From NCBI GenBank assembly GCA_016213775.1, contig JACQZR010000043.1:62001-126000 (forward strand): a DNA stretch of 64,000 nt, written 5' to 3'. Source of the stretch: Acidobacteriota bacterium. GTDB taxonomy: Bacteria > Acidobacteriota > Terriglobia > Bryobacterales > Bryobacteraceae. The notes under the pieces are model-generated. The model had not been told where the DNA came from and made no database searches. It was given only the letters and a program-made list of their open reading frames with translations. A program made the position numbers and the translations under genes. Below, in pieces: positions 53,213 through 61,235 of this stretch (position 1 is its first letter; each line of letters opens with the position of its first letter).

Positions 53213-53653
53213 TTGCCTTCGCGCCTCATCCGATGCTGGTGGAAAACCGACCGCGACAAGTTCGCCGTGCATCAGATCATCGACTTCTATAACCAGCAGA
53301 ACATCGACTATTGGCCGCGTTGGAAGGGCGACAGCAAGGAACTGTATTTCCACGCCATCTCTTTCAATTTAGATTCGCCGGCCAACACGTCGTCGTTCAC
53401 GGGGGCTTTGTTCTCCGTCCCAGTGAGTACTCGGGGCAGCGAGTTTGTTCCCGGCAACCCCAAAGAGTTCGTGCGCAATCTCGTCAATAACAATCCACAC
53501 AGCGGCGGGGATCACATGACCTATGCGGTTTCCCGGGACGGCGAGCGGCTCCTCAATTCAGCTTGTGAATACCGGAGGCGGCGCGCGTCCAGGCACGACG
53601 ACGGCGGGTTGTTTGTAGTGGTGCGGAATTGGCAGCGGGGGTTGAAGAAGTAG
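53213..53653 (+). pseudogene. Stranded 3' part of a Ser/Thr kinase propeller (remnant 2)
   Basis: An open frame of 146 codons whose product matches the last propeller blades and tail of the kinase family: NIDYWPRWKGDSKELYF, NNPHSGGDHMTYAVSRDGERLL, and the end VVVRNWQRGLKK. The stretch NSACEYRRRRASRHDD between them is frame-shifted: read one frame over it gives QLVNTGGGARPGTTT, matching remnant 1. So there are two compensating small indels near 53556 and 53610. The kinase domain and membrane segment are missing. It may still be translated but has no start or signal of its own. Confidence 0.72.
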
Positions 53654-53724
53654 GTGGGACGTGGCGAGTGTCTGGGCCACAGTCCTCGTCCGTAGTTGTG
53701 GCTCACACCCGTGGCGACCACCCC

Positions 53725-55782
53725 TTACTGCACGGTGTTGCGACTGGACCACTTCTTCCACATCGCCGGATCGGCCAGCATCTTGAGAACCACGCCGCCG
53801 ACAACAGATCGGGCCTGGAACCCGCGCTGCTTGCCATCCTTCGTCCAGTACCAATCCGTCATCGGCACGCGGCTTTCCGATTCATTGAGGAACTTGTGCA
53901 CCGGAGCCACCAGTGCTTCCCAATCCGCGTTCGATTCGGCCAGTACCGCGGACCAAAGGATCCAATCGAGCTTGGTGTAGGATTCGCGATTGTCCAACGG
54001 CAGTCCGTACTTGTTCTGCTTCTTGAGATAGAACGCGACCTCCTTGCGGGCGACTTCCGGCGGGAAAAGGTTGAGGTTCAGGAGCCGGTCCCAGACGAGG
54101 TTGTACTTCTGGCTCCATGTGCCTGGCTGGCCGAAGGCGAGCGAGTAGTGATCGCCATCCGCCGCCATCTCCATCCACTTGCGCGCATAGTCTTTGGCCA
54201 TCTGCGCGAATCGCCGCGCTTCGGCGGTCTTGCCGAGCTGCCGCGCCAGATCGCCGAAGGCGCCCAACGCCACAATTGCTTTGATAGAGAGATTGGTGTT
54301 GCGCGCCAGGTGGCCGGCAAAGTCATCGGTGGAGAGTTGATTGTCCGGGTCCATGCCTTTTTCGGCAAGGTACTCCGCCCATTTGGCGAGCAGCGGCCAA
54401 TACCTGCGGGCGTATTCGGCGTTGCCGTCAGCCTTGGCGATCGCCGCTGTAAGGATGAGCATATTCCCGCTCTCTTCCACCGGCATTTGGCGATCCTCAG
54501 TGCGCTCACCGCCGCCATACACCTGGCCGTTCGCGAGCGGATATGTACCAAGGTCATGCGGCGCATAGCGCCACGGCCAGCGTGGCAGCTTCGCGTAATC
54601 GAAGATCGGCGTCATCATGCCTTTGAGCAGCGTTGGGTTCAGCAGTAGGAACAGCGGCGCCGATGGATAGGTAACATCCACGGTGGCGATGCAGCCGTTG
54701 CTGAAGTTCTCCTTGGAGAAGAACAATGGCGTCTCGTCGAGGTCGGCCACCAGCTTGTGCGCAGCAATGGCTTGCCGATAGGCAAGCACCGAAATATCCG
54801 CGAATTTCCTGCCGCCGGTTTTGGTGAGATCAGCGGTGAAGTCGCGATCAAACTGCTCGGCGCGTTTCTGCAACGCGGTGAACTCGCGATCCGCTGTTGT
54901 GAGGAGTTGTGCGGACGTCATCCCCTTGCGCTTCCAGTAAGGCCGGAGGTTGCGGTGGAAATACTGGATGGAGAACTGGTCATCGTAAGCCACCATCCAG
55001 CGGCGCGAGACTTCCGCAGCACCCACGCGCCCCAAATCAAATCGCGACGCCAGAACAAAACCCTGCCGCGATGTTTGTTGCGGAGGCTCCGGTTCGTCAT
55101 CGGTCGGCCAATCTGACCCCGATGCAAACGCGCCCCGCAAGGTGTTGTGCGCCAGCACTGTCCTGGCACCCGGCTGCGGAGGAACGGCGAGATACACGTG
55201 GCCCCAATCGATGCGCAGGTTGTCGCCGGCCTTCTGCAACGTGGGTTGCTCCAGCGACCCGGCACGCAACACCTGCAGGTTGCCGAATTGCAGCCGCGAC
55301 ACCGCCGTGCGCTGTTCGGGCGTGTTCACCGAGATGTTGGCGCTGACATCGAAATAGAGCGAGACGTCGTGCTGCGCACCGTCCATCGACTTCACTGCGA
55401 CCGTCATGTAGGTGACCGGCCGGGACAGCACGTCGAGGTTATCGGCGAAAGCTGGCGTGAGGAACGTGAGATCGAGGTGCACGCCTTTTTGTTCGAAGGA
55501 ATAGAACGTGCGCGTGGGGGTAACGCGCCGCGCTGTCTGCTTCATTGCCGGGCCAGGACGTTGCCAGGAGCCAAGGAAACGCAGCGTCTCGCCGTCGATG
55601 CGGATCATGCCGGCCAGCGGTTGGTCAGTACCGGTCCAATGCCGGGTGGGGGAACCGGTGAGATTGTCGGTGGTGGACCAAATGGAAAAGTAGGGGTCAT
55701 GTACGATCAGAGGTGTGGCCGGTGGCCGCAGTTCCTGCGCGAAAAGCCCGGGGAACAAGAGTAGGAAGAGTAAGAATGCCAT
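53725..55782 (-). CDS. Glutaminase-domain protein (GtaA-like, DUF5127/DUF4965/DUF1793), exported
   Basis: 685 aa with signal peptide MAFLLFLLLFPGLFAQ from the ATG at 55782; the open frame runs further upstream, only as antisense of the first Uma2 gene. The N-terminal part (PPATPLIVHDPYFSIWSTTDNLTGSPTRHWTG) is the DUF4964/DUF5127 beta-domain. The C-terminal helical toroid contains FSNGCIATVDVTYPSAPLFLLLNP, APHDLGTYPLANGQVYGGGERTEDRQMPVEESGNMLILTAAIAK and LDWILWSAVLAES, all typical of the fungal/bacterial GtaA glutaminase family. The family is named glutaminase from fungal work; similarity of the toroid to glycosidases means a carbohydrate substrate cannot be ruled out. Divergent from the Uma2 gene at 55829. 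Confidence 0.88.
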   Translation of the reverse strand: MAFLLFLLLFPGLFAQELRPPATPLIVHDPYFSIWSTTDNLTGSPTRHWTGTDQPLAGMIRIDGETLRFLGSWQRPGPAMKQTARRVTPTRTFYSFEQKGVHLDLTFLTPAFADNLDVLSRPVTYMTVAVKSMDGAQHDVSLYFDVSANISVNTPEQRTAVSRLQFGNLQVLRAGSLEQPTLQKAGDNLRIDWGHVYLAVPPQPGARTVLAHNTLRGAFASGSDWPTDDEPEPPQQTSRQGFVLASRFDLGRVGAAEVSRRWMVAYDDQFSIQYFHRNLRPYWKRKGMTSAQLLTTADREFTALQKRAEQFDRDFTADLTKTGGRKFADISVLAYRQAIAAHKLVADLDETPLFFSKENFSNGCIATVDVTYPSAPLFLLLNPTLLKGMMTPIFDYAKLPRWPWRYAPHDLGTYPLANGQVYGGGERTEDRQMPVEESGNMLILTAAIAKADGNAEYARRYWPLLAKWAEYLAEKGMDPDNQLSTDDFAGHLARNTNLSIKAIVALGAFGDLARQLGKTAEARRFAQMAKDYARKWMEMAADGDHYSLAFGQPGTWSQKYNLVWDRLLNLNLFPPEVARKEVAFYLKKQNKYGLPLDNRESYTKLDWILWSAVLAESNADWEALVAPVHKFLNESESRVPMTDWYWTKDGKQRGFQARSVVGGVVLKMLADPAMWKKWSSRNTVQ

Positions 55783-55828
55783 CGTCACTATTGAATCACG
55801 ATGGGCTACTCTGAAAGAGAGCCATTCG

Positions 55829-56509
55829 ATGCCTTCAGCCGCACTTGCACTCCCGCCGATTCTCCGAGAAGGGGACCGCCTCAACAGCGAGGAGTTTCTG
55901 CGCCGCTGGGAAGCAATGCCGGAACTGAAGCGGGCGGAATTGATAGCCGGAGTCGTCTTCATGCCATCCCCAGTCAGCAGAATCCACAGCAATGTTCATA
56001 TTCGTTTGAGCACTTGGCTGGGAACCTACATGGATACCACTCCCGGCTGTGAAGGCGGCGTTGAAGGCACCTGGATGATGACCAATGAGAGCGTCCCGCA
56101 ACCCGATGTTGCTCTGCGAATCCTTCCGGATTTCGGAGGCCAGTCTCAAGACTTTGGTACATACAGCGCGGGCGCTCCTGAACTCGTTCTGGAAGTGAGT
56201 GGCTCGTCGACGTCGCGAGACCTCGGTGCGAAATTGCTCCTGTACCAAAGCGTGGGCGTCCGCGAGTATCTCACCATCCTGCTGGATCCGCGTCAGGTGA
56301 TCTGGCGGCAACTCGTGCGCGGCAAATACCGCGACATCAAGCCGGATGCCGACGGCTTACTCCGATCCCGCATATTCCCCGGACTATGGCTCGATCCCGA
56401 TGCCGTGTGGGATCCGCAAAAATCACTGCGAACAGCGCTTGAGAAAGGACTCGCGTCCCCCGAACACGACGCGTTTATTCGCAAGCTGCAATCGCGCCGG
56501 CGCAGGTAA
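55829..56509 (+). CDS. Uma2-family (DUF820) protein, tandem copy A
   Basis: 226 aa PD-(D/E)XK-fold protein of the Uma2 family. Recognisable order: LPPILREGDRLNSEEFLRRWEAMPELKRAELIAGVVFMPSPVS (N-terminal E and G-V-V element), QPDVALRILPDFGGQS (catalytic Asp), PELVLEVSGSSTSRDLGAKLLLYQSVGVREYLTILLDP (Glu and Lys) and WLDPDAVWD. ATG at 55829 with AAAGAGAG upstream; the leader ATG at 55801 is in another frame. Copy B at 56645 has exactly the same length and long identical stretches, for example around LYQSVGVREYLTILLDP. Role unknown; the family is suspected to be nucleases or mobile-gene remnants. Confidence 0.88.
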   Translation: MPSAALALPPILREGDRLNSEEFLRRWEAMPELKRAELIAGVVFMPSPVSRIHSNVHIRLSTWLGTYMDTTPGCEGGVEGTWMMTNESVPQPDVALRILPDFGGQSQDFGTYSAGAPELVLEVSGSSTSRDLGAKLLLYQSVGVREYLTILLDPRQVIWRQLVRGKYRDIKPDADGLLRSRIFPGLWLDPDAVWDPQKSLRTALEKGLASPEHDAFIRKLQSRRRR

Positions 56510-56514
56510 GCCGC

Positions 56515-56600
56515 TCAACCCGCCGCATACACCACCGCCGCATTGTCATGCAGCAATGCCGATGCCGCCTGCCGCAAACCCTGTGGTGGCGCGCCCATCC
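56515..56600 (-). pseudogene. Duplicated 3' tip of the amidohydrolase gene
   Basis: Read on the minus strand, 27 codons MGAPPQGLRQAASALLHDNAA VVYAAG and a TGA (56515-56517) match the end of the amidohydrolase at 57330 (MGAPPQDLRQAAAALLHDNAA GVYAAG). Only the tip is present, which marks the edge of the duplicated segment. Confidence 0.82.
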
Positions 56601-56613
56601 GCTTCGCGAAAGT

Positions 56614-57415
56614 GATGGGCTACTCTGAAAGAGGAGTCATCTGGATGTCCGCCGCCGCACCCACACTACCGCCGATTCTTCGTGAAGGGGACCGCCTCAA
56701 CAGCATGGAATTCCTGTACCGCTGGGAAGCAATGCCGGATCTGAAGCATGCTGAACTAATCGACGGAGTTGTGTTCATGGCCTCTCCAATTGGAATGCCG
56801 CACTCCACGTCTCAATCTGATATTGGAGGCTGGCTATGGCTGTACAAAGATCGGACGCCCGGGTGCCAGGCCGGATCAGAAGGCACATGGATCATGGGGC
56901 CCAGGAACGTTCCCCAGCCGGACTGCATGCTGCGGATACTCCCCGAGTATGGCGGGCAATCGAGCCAGAAGGGGAATTACGGTGAAGGCGCACCGGAACT
57001 CATTATTGAAGTGAGTGGCTCGTCGATGTCGCGTGATCCTGGCAAAAAGCTCGAGTTGTACCAAAGCGTGGGCGTCCGCGAGTATCTCACCATCCTGCTG
57101 GATCCGCATCAGGTGATCTGGCGGCAATTGGTGCGCGGCAAATACCGTGACATCAAACCGGAGGACGACGGCCTGCTTCGCTCGCGTGTGTTTCCCGGAC
57201 TGTGGCTCGATCCTGAGGCAGTGTGGGATCCGGAAAAGTCACTGCGAACAGCGCTCGAGAATGGACTCGCGTCCCCCGAACACGAAGCGTTTGTTCGCAA
57301 GCTGCAATCGCGCCGGCGCAAGTAACCCCTCATCCCGCCGCATACACCCCCGCCGCATTATCGTGCAGCAATGCAGCCGCCGCCTGCCGCAAATCCTGCG
57401 GTGGCGCCCCCATCC
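56614..57415. repeat. Tandem segmental duplication, unit B
   Basis: Second copy of the unit at 55800-56600, with the same leader, the second Uma2 gene and the reverse-strand end of the intact amidohydrolase gene. Offset between units is 814 bp. The uma2 parts are same-length but diverged mostly at the N-terminal third, so the event is not very recent. Confidence 0.8.
56645..57325 (+). CDS. Uma2-family (DUF820) protein, tandem copy B
   Basis: 226 aa, paralogue of the gene at 55829. Core motifs LPPILREGDRLNSMEFLYRWEAMPDLKHAELIDGVVFMASPIG, QPDCMLRILPEYGGQS, PELIIEVSGSSMSRDPGKKLELYQSVGVREYLTILLDP and WLDPEAVWD. In the first acidic motif it has QPDCM where copy A has QPDVA. ATG at 56645 is preceded by AGAGGAG; an in-frame ATG in the shared leader at 56615 (MGYSERGVIW) would add ten residues. 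Ends 4 bp before the stop of the convergent amidohydrolase. Confidence 0.88.
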   Translation: MSAAAPTLPPILREGDRLNSMEFLYRWEAMPDLKHAELIDGVVFMASPIGMPHSTSQSDIGGWLWLYKDRTPGCQAGSEGTWIMGPRNVPQPDCMLRILPEYGGQSSQKGNYGEGAPELIIEVSGSSMSRDPGKKLELYQSVGVREYLTILLDPHQVIWRQLVRGKYRDIKPEDDGLLRSRVFPGLWLDPEAVWDPEKSLRTALENGLASPEHEAFVRKLQSRRRK

Positions 57416-58658
57416 CGTACCGCCGCTCCGTCAGTGTTTCCAGCAGAATCTCCCGCGTGAACAGCGACGATCCCACGGCCATCTCCACCGTCGTGGAATC
57501 GTGGCTGCACATGATCTTGTGATAGGGAATGTAGTTCCACCACGTCGCGATAGCTTCGCGAAAGTAGTTGGGATTGAGCACCGGCTGCCAGCAGGTGTCG
57601 ATATACACGTTCGGATGAAACTTCGCCAGCCATCCGGCTTCGCGCAGAAACGGCCAGCAGTGGATCATCACAATCTTCATCGCGCGATAGCGTTGCGCAA
57701 GCGCGGCCAGAGGCAGGGGATTGGAGTGCGGCAGGTTGTTTGTGCCCACGTGAATCTGATGCACCCATCCACGCGCCGCAGCCAGCTTGCAGCATTCGTG
57801 CACCACCCAATCCTGAAAGGCAAGCGTCTCCTGCGGCGTTCGCGTTCCTGACCAACGGATCTCATTATCCGATCGCGGTGCGTAGTCGAGATTGCGTCGG
57901 TAGGCCTGCAGTTGTTTGATCCCGAGCGCGCCGGCCTCGGCTGCCCGCGTGAAGTGCGCTTCCAGAAATTTCCGCCACGACGTGGCATCGCGCGCATCCA
58001 CACCTGCAATCGCAGCCAACGTGCGCCGCCGGGGTGTGTCGGAGTTGTCGAGCGTCACGAACGGATCAATGCGCATGATGGTCCGCGTGAAGGCCTTCTC
58101 CTCGGCAGCCGCCGCTGCATTCGAAGGCGTCGAATAGAACTCCGGGTGCACAATGCGAATCAGCTTGCTGAAGTGTGCCCGCTGCATCGCCTCCCTGTAC
58201 CAGGTGAAGAGCTTCGTGTAGCGGTGGCCGATGGATGCATCGAGTTTGTCCAAATCGCGCCGGTCCATACGGTGGATGTCGATGCCGTGAAGCTGCTGAA
58301 TCCCCCGACGCGTACATTGATAGACGCCGGTGAAGCGATGGGGCTCCAGCGCGGGCCGCAAGGTGGTCCAGGCGTCCCAACCCGCCTTCTCCTTCAGCCC
58401 CATCGCGCTGACATTCGTTCCGCCCGCGTTCAGCCAGCCGCGGAAATAGGGCTCCAACAGAAGATCGAGCAGCCGCGTCCGAACCGTGGGCAGCGCACCC
58501 GCCTCAAAATCGGCGCGAAACCCGCCCGGCGCAGGTCCAATGGAATCCATGCTGCCCCAATGCTCATGTGCGCAGAAGTTTGGTAGCGCAGCAAACGACA
58601 ACGGAACCGGGGCAGCGGCCGCGCCAGCCGACGTCAGCAGAAACGCGCGCCGCCGCAT
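57330..58658 (-). CDS. Amidohydrolase-superfamily protein, Tat-exported
   Basis: 442 aa; MRRRAFLLTSAGAAAAPVPLSFA is a probable twin-arginine signal. The mature part begins FCAHEHWGSMDS, an HxH-type metal motif of the amidohydrolase TIM barrel. Further motifs are WVHQIHVGTNNLPHSNP, IVMIHCWPF and KIMCSHDSTTVEMAVGS, which supply the later His and Asp ligands. It resembles the amidohydrolase-2/uronate-isomerase-like group with unknown substrate. It starts 7 bp after the stop of the Gfo/Idh/MocA gene, so the two form an operon; both carry Tat-like signals and may act on the same sugar acid in the periplasm. Its last 27 codons were copied into the upstream duplication unit. Confidence 0.83.
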   Translation of the reverse strand: MRRRAFLLTSAGAAAAPVPLSFAALPNFCAHEHWGSMDSIGPAPGGFRADFEAGALPTVRTRLLDLLLEPYFRGWLNAGGTNVSAMGLKEKAGWDAWTTLRPALEPHRFTGVYQCTRRGIQQLHGIDIHRMDRRDLDKLDASIGHRYTKLFTWYREAMQRAHFSKLIRIVHPEFYSTPSNAAAAAEEKAFTRTIMRIDPFVTLDNSDTPRRRTLAAIAGVDARDATSWRKFLEAHFTRAAEAGALGIKQLQAYRRNLDYAPRSDNEIRWSGTRTPQETLAFQDWVVHECCKLAAARGWVHQIHVGTNNLPHSNPLPLAALAQRYRAMKIVMIHCWPFLREAGWLAKFHPNVYIDTCWQPVLNPNYFREAIATWWNYIPYHKIMCSHDSTTVEMAVGSSLFTREILLETLTERRYGMGAPPQDLRQAAAALLHDNAAGVYAAG

Positions 58659-58665
58659 GGCCGGC

Positions 58666-59988
58666 CTAGCTGATGCCTTTCACTTTCCAGCCGGAGCGAT
58701 AGCGGCGTCGTACGAACTGCGTCGCCTCGGGTGAGTTCTTGAACTTCATCGATGCCGCGTTCCATTCCAACGTGGTTTGCGGGAAGCGAGTGGCGATCGG
58801 ACCCAGCAAAACGCTCTCGGTCAACGGCCCTGCATAGTCGAAAGAAGTGGATGTCTTTCCGTTGCCCATCACCGCGTCGACGAACTGATGGTAATGGTTC
58901 ACCGTCTCTTCATTGGGCATCGGGTAATCCTTGAACTGCTCCTCGGGAAACAGCGTCGCGCGTCCCACATGCGGCAGGAGCATCACGCCCTTGGTTCCGA
59001 TGAAGATCGAACCCTGACCAGGTATTCTCCTCGGCCCAACCAGCGCCTGCACATCCTTCGAGGGCCGTTCGTCGCCGTCATACCAACTGATCGGGACGGT
59101 CTTCTCAGCCGTGTAAGCCGTACCTGGAAACACGTACCGGATGATCGTATTGATGGCCCAGTTGTGCTGCGTCGGCTTCGGACCTTCCGAACGCACCGAC
59201 AGTGGAGCCGTCAGCGCCAGCGAACCGAACACCGGATCGAAGATGTGACAACCCATGTCGCCGAACGTGGCCGTGCCGAAGTCGATCCGCTTGCGCCAGT
59301 TCACCGCGTGATAGTAATCGGTGATGTAGGGCCGCTTCTCGCAAACGCCCAGCCACAGATCCCAGTTCAGCGTGGACGGCACCGGATCGGAGCGATCCGG
59401 CATCGGGTCCATGTCGCCCCACTTCTTTTCGCTCCAGGAATGGACTTCCTTGATCTTGCCGATGGCCCCGCCTTGCACCAGTTTGACCGCGGTCTTGTAC
59501 TCCTTGCTGGAATGCACCTGGATCCCCATCTGCGTCACAAGCTTTTTGCGGCGCGCCATCTCCGTGAGGCGGCGCACTTCATAGATGTCGTGCGCCAGCG
59601 GCTTCTGCCCGTACACGGGAAAACCCAGTTGCATTGCTGCCATTGCTTGCGGCGCGTGCATGTGATCCGGCGTTCCAACACACACGGCGTCGAAGTTCTT
59701 GCGCTCCTTGTCGAGCATGCGGCGATAGTCTTCGTAGACCTTGGCTTCGCCAAAAGCCTTTTTCACCTGGTCGAGCTTGGCCGAATCCACCTCGGCAACG
59801 TACGACACCTTCACCTTGGGATGCGACGCCAGTACCCGAATCGTGACGAACGCCATCCCGCCTGCGCCAAAGCTGGCTAGACGCACGGTGCTGCTCGGCG
59901 GCGCCGAGATCAGATTGGGAATAAAAAACGGCGCTGCGGCCGCCTGCGTGAGAAAAGTCCTGCGGTTGGAAAGAACTGAAGTAGACAT
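58666..59988 (-). CDS. Gfo/Idh/MocA-family NAD(P)-dependent oxidoreductase, Tat-exported
   Basis: 440 aa with signal-like MSTSVLSNRRTFLTQAAAAPFFIPNLISA (twin-arginine). The Rossmann fold follows: VRLASFGAGGMAFVTIRVLASHPKVKVSYVAEVD, then DAVCVGTPDHMHAPQAMAAMQLG and the family motif QKPLAHDIYEVRRLTEMARR (usual EKPLA has become QKPLA). The C-terminal domain has IDFGTATFGDMGCHIFDPVFGSLAL, with the conserved D and H of the secreted Gfo/Idh subgroup found in Planctomycetes and Acidobacteria. These often act as glycoside or sugar oxidoreductases with tightly bound NAD. First gene of a two-gene operon with the amidohydrolase. Confidence 0.9.
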   Translation of the reverse strand: MSTSVLSNRRTFLTQAAAAPFFIPNLISAPPSSTVRLASFGAGGMAFVTIRVLASHPKVKVSYVAEVDSAKLDQVKKAFGEAKVYEDYRRMLDKERKNFDAVCVGTPDHMHAPQAMAAMQLGFPVYGQKPLAHDIYEVRRLTEMARRKKLVTQMGIQVHSSKEYKTAVKLVQGGAIGKIKEVHSWSEKKWGDMDPMPDRSDPVPSTLNWDLWLGVCEKRPYITDYYHAVNWRKRIDFGTATFGDMGCHIFDPVFGSLALTAPLSVRSEGPKPTQHNWAINTIIRYVFPGTAYTAEKTVPISWYDGDERPSKDVQALVGPRRIPGQGSIFIGTKGVMLLPHVGRATLFPEEQFKDYPMPNEETVNHYHQFVDAVMGNGKTSTSFDYAGPLTESVLLGPIATRFPQTTLEWNAASMKFKNSPEATQFVRRRYRSGWKVKGIS

Positions 59989-60081
59989 GGCTGAAGTACG
60001 ATCTTACCCCAGCGCGCATTCCCCCGGCGCAGCGTCGGTCGGAGGTCAATTAGTATGAGACACTAACAAACAGGAATTTCC

Positions 60082-61233
60082 ATGATTCTCCGTTACCTTG
60101 CCGCGGCCCTCGTTGCCGCCACCCTCCTCGCGCAGCCCCCGGCGGGCCGGCCTCCGCAACCTCCCCCAGTCGTCTCCCCGGAGGTGAAACCAGATCGCAG
60201 CATCACATTCCGGATTCTCGCCCCCAGCGCGCAATCCGTGCAATTGAATGGTGGCGACATCCAGGGTCTATCCGCCGATGCCCGTAAAATGACGAAGAAC
60301 GAAAAGGGCATCTGGGAGGTGACGGTTCCTCCGGTTGTGCCTGGCGCCTACCGCTATACATTCAATGTCGATGGAGTCACGGTGGTGGATCCGCGCAACC
60401 CCACGGTCAGCGAGTCGAATAACAACACCTGGAGCCTGGTGCCTGTCCCTGGATCGGAACTGATGGACGCGCGCAACGTACCGCATGGCGCCGTCTCCTC
60501 CATCACCTATTACTCCTCCGCCCTTGGCCGCAACCGCCGGATGCAGATCTACACGCCGCCCGGCTACACCAACACCAATGCGAAGTACCCGGTGTTCTAC
60601 CTGCTGCACGGTGCGAGCGATTCCGACTATTCGTGGTCAACGGTGGGCCGCGCCGGCTTCATCCTCGACAATCTCATCGCTGCGAAGAAGGCAAAGCCGA
60701 TGATTGTTGTGATGCCGGCCGGCCATACCAACGCCGGCGGCTTCCGCGTTCCAGGCGCGCGGGATGAGTTTGCGCGTGACTTCGTGGAAGACATCATGCC
60801 CTACGTCGAGAAGACATACCGCGTCTATACGGATCGCGCCCACCGGGCCATCGCCGGGCTTTCCATGGGTGGCAATCAGACGCTTGCCGTGCTCACCTCG
60901 AACCCTGACAAGTTCGCATACGCGGGCGTCTTCAGCTCCGGTTTGATCGGAGCGTTCGGCCGCACCAGGCCAGGCGCGCCTGAGCCACCGCCCGGTCCAA
61001 GCTGGGAAGAGCAGAACAAAGCGGCGCTGGAAAACGCGAATCTCAAGAAGGGCCTGAAGCTGTTCTGGTTCGGAACGGGGAAGGACGACTTCCTTGTGGA
61101 GACCTCGCGCAAGACCGTTGAGCTGTTCAAGAAGTATGGTTTTCAGCCGGTCTACAATGAAACCGCCGGCGCCCATACGTGGCTCGTCTGGCGCGGCTAT
61201 CTGGGCGAGTTCGCTCCCAGGTTGTTTCAGTAA
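60082..61233 (+). CDS. Exported CE1-like esterase (feruloyl/xylan esterase type)
   Basis: 383 aa with signal peptide MILRYLAAALVAATLLA and an N-terminal immunoglobulin-like domain (about 35-120; VSPEVKPDRSITFRILAPSAQSVQLNGGD, YRYTFNVDGVTVVDPRNP) of the esterase-E-set type. The alpha/beta hydrolase follows from about 135. The nucleophile is Ser261 in IAGLSMGGNQT, the acid lies in FGTGKDDFLVE and the His in GAHTWLVWRGYL. KYPVFYLLHGASDSDYSW carries the oxyanion region. Substrates of this group include feruloyl and acetyl esters of plant polysaccharides. AGGAA lies 7 nt before the ATG. It ends 2 bp before convergent oligopeptidase B. Confidence 0.92.
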   Translation: MILRYLAAALVAATLLAQPPAGRPPQPPPVVSPEVKPDRSITFRILAPSAQSVQLNGGDIQGLSADARKMTKNEKGIWEVTVPPVVPGAYRYTFNVDGVTVVDPRNPTVSESNNNTWSLVPVPGSELMDARNVPHGAVSSITYYSSALGRNRRMQIYTPPGYTNTNAKYPVFYLLHGASDSDYSWSTVGRAGFILDNLIAAKKAKPMIVVMPAGHTNAGGFRVPGARDEFARDFVEDIMPYVEKTYRVYTDRAHRAIAGLSMGGNQTLAVLTSNPDKFAYAGVFSSGLIGAFGRTRPGAPEPPPGPSWEEQNKAALENANLKKGLKLFWFGTGKDDFLVETSRKTVELFKKYGFQPVYNETAGAHTWLVWRGYLGEFAPRLFQ

Positions 61234-61235
61234 CG

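Larger units (their letters stand above)
55800..56600. repeat. Tandem segmental duplication, unit A
   Basis: 801 bp unit comprising a short leader (GATGGGCTACTCTGAAAGAG), a Uma2 gene and the reverse-strand 3' tip of the amidohydrolase gene. Repeated as unit B at 56614-57415. In unit A the amidohydrolase tip is detached from its gene; in unit B it is joined to the complete gene, so A was probably derived from B. A short non-matching stretch (56601-56613) separates the units; it contains GCTTCGCGAAAGT, also found at 57553-57565 inside the amidohydrolase gene. Confidence 0.8.
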
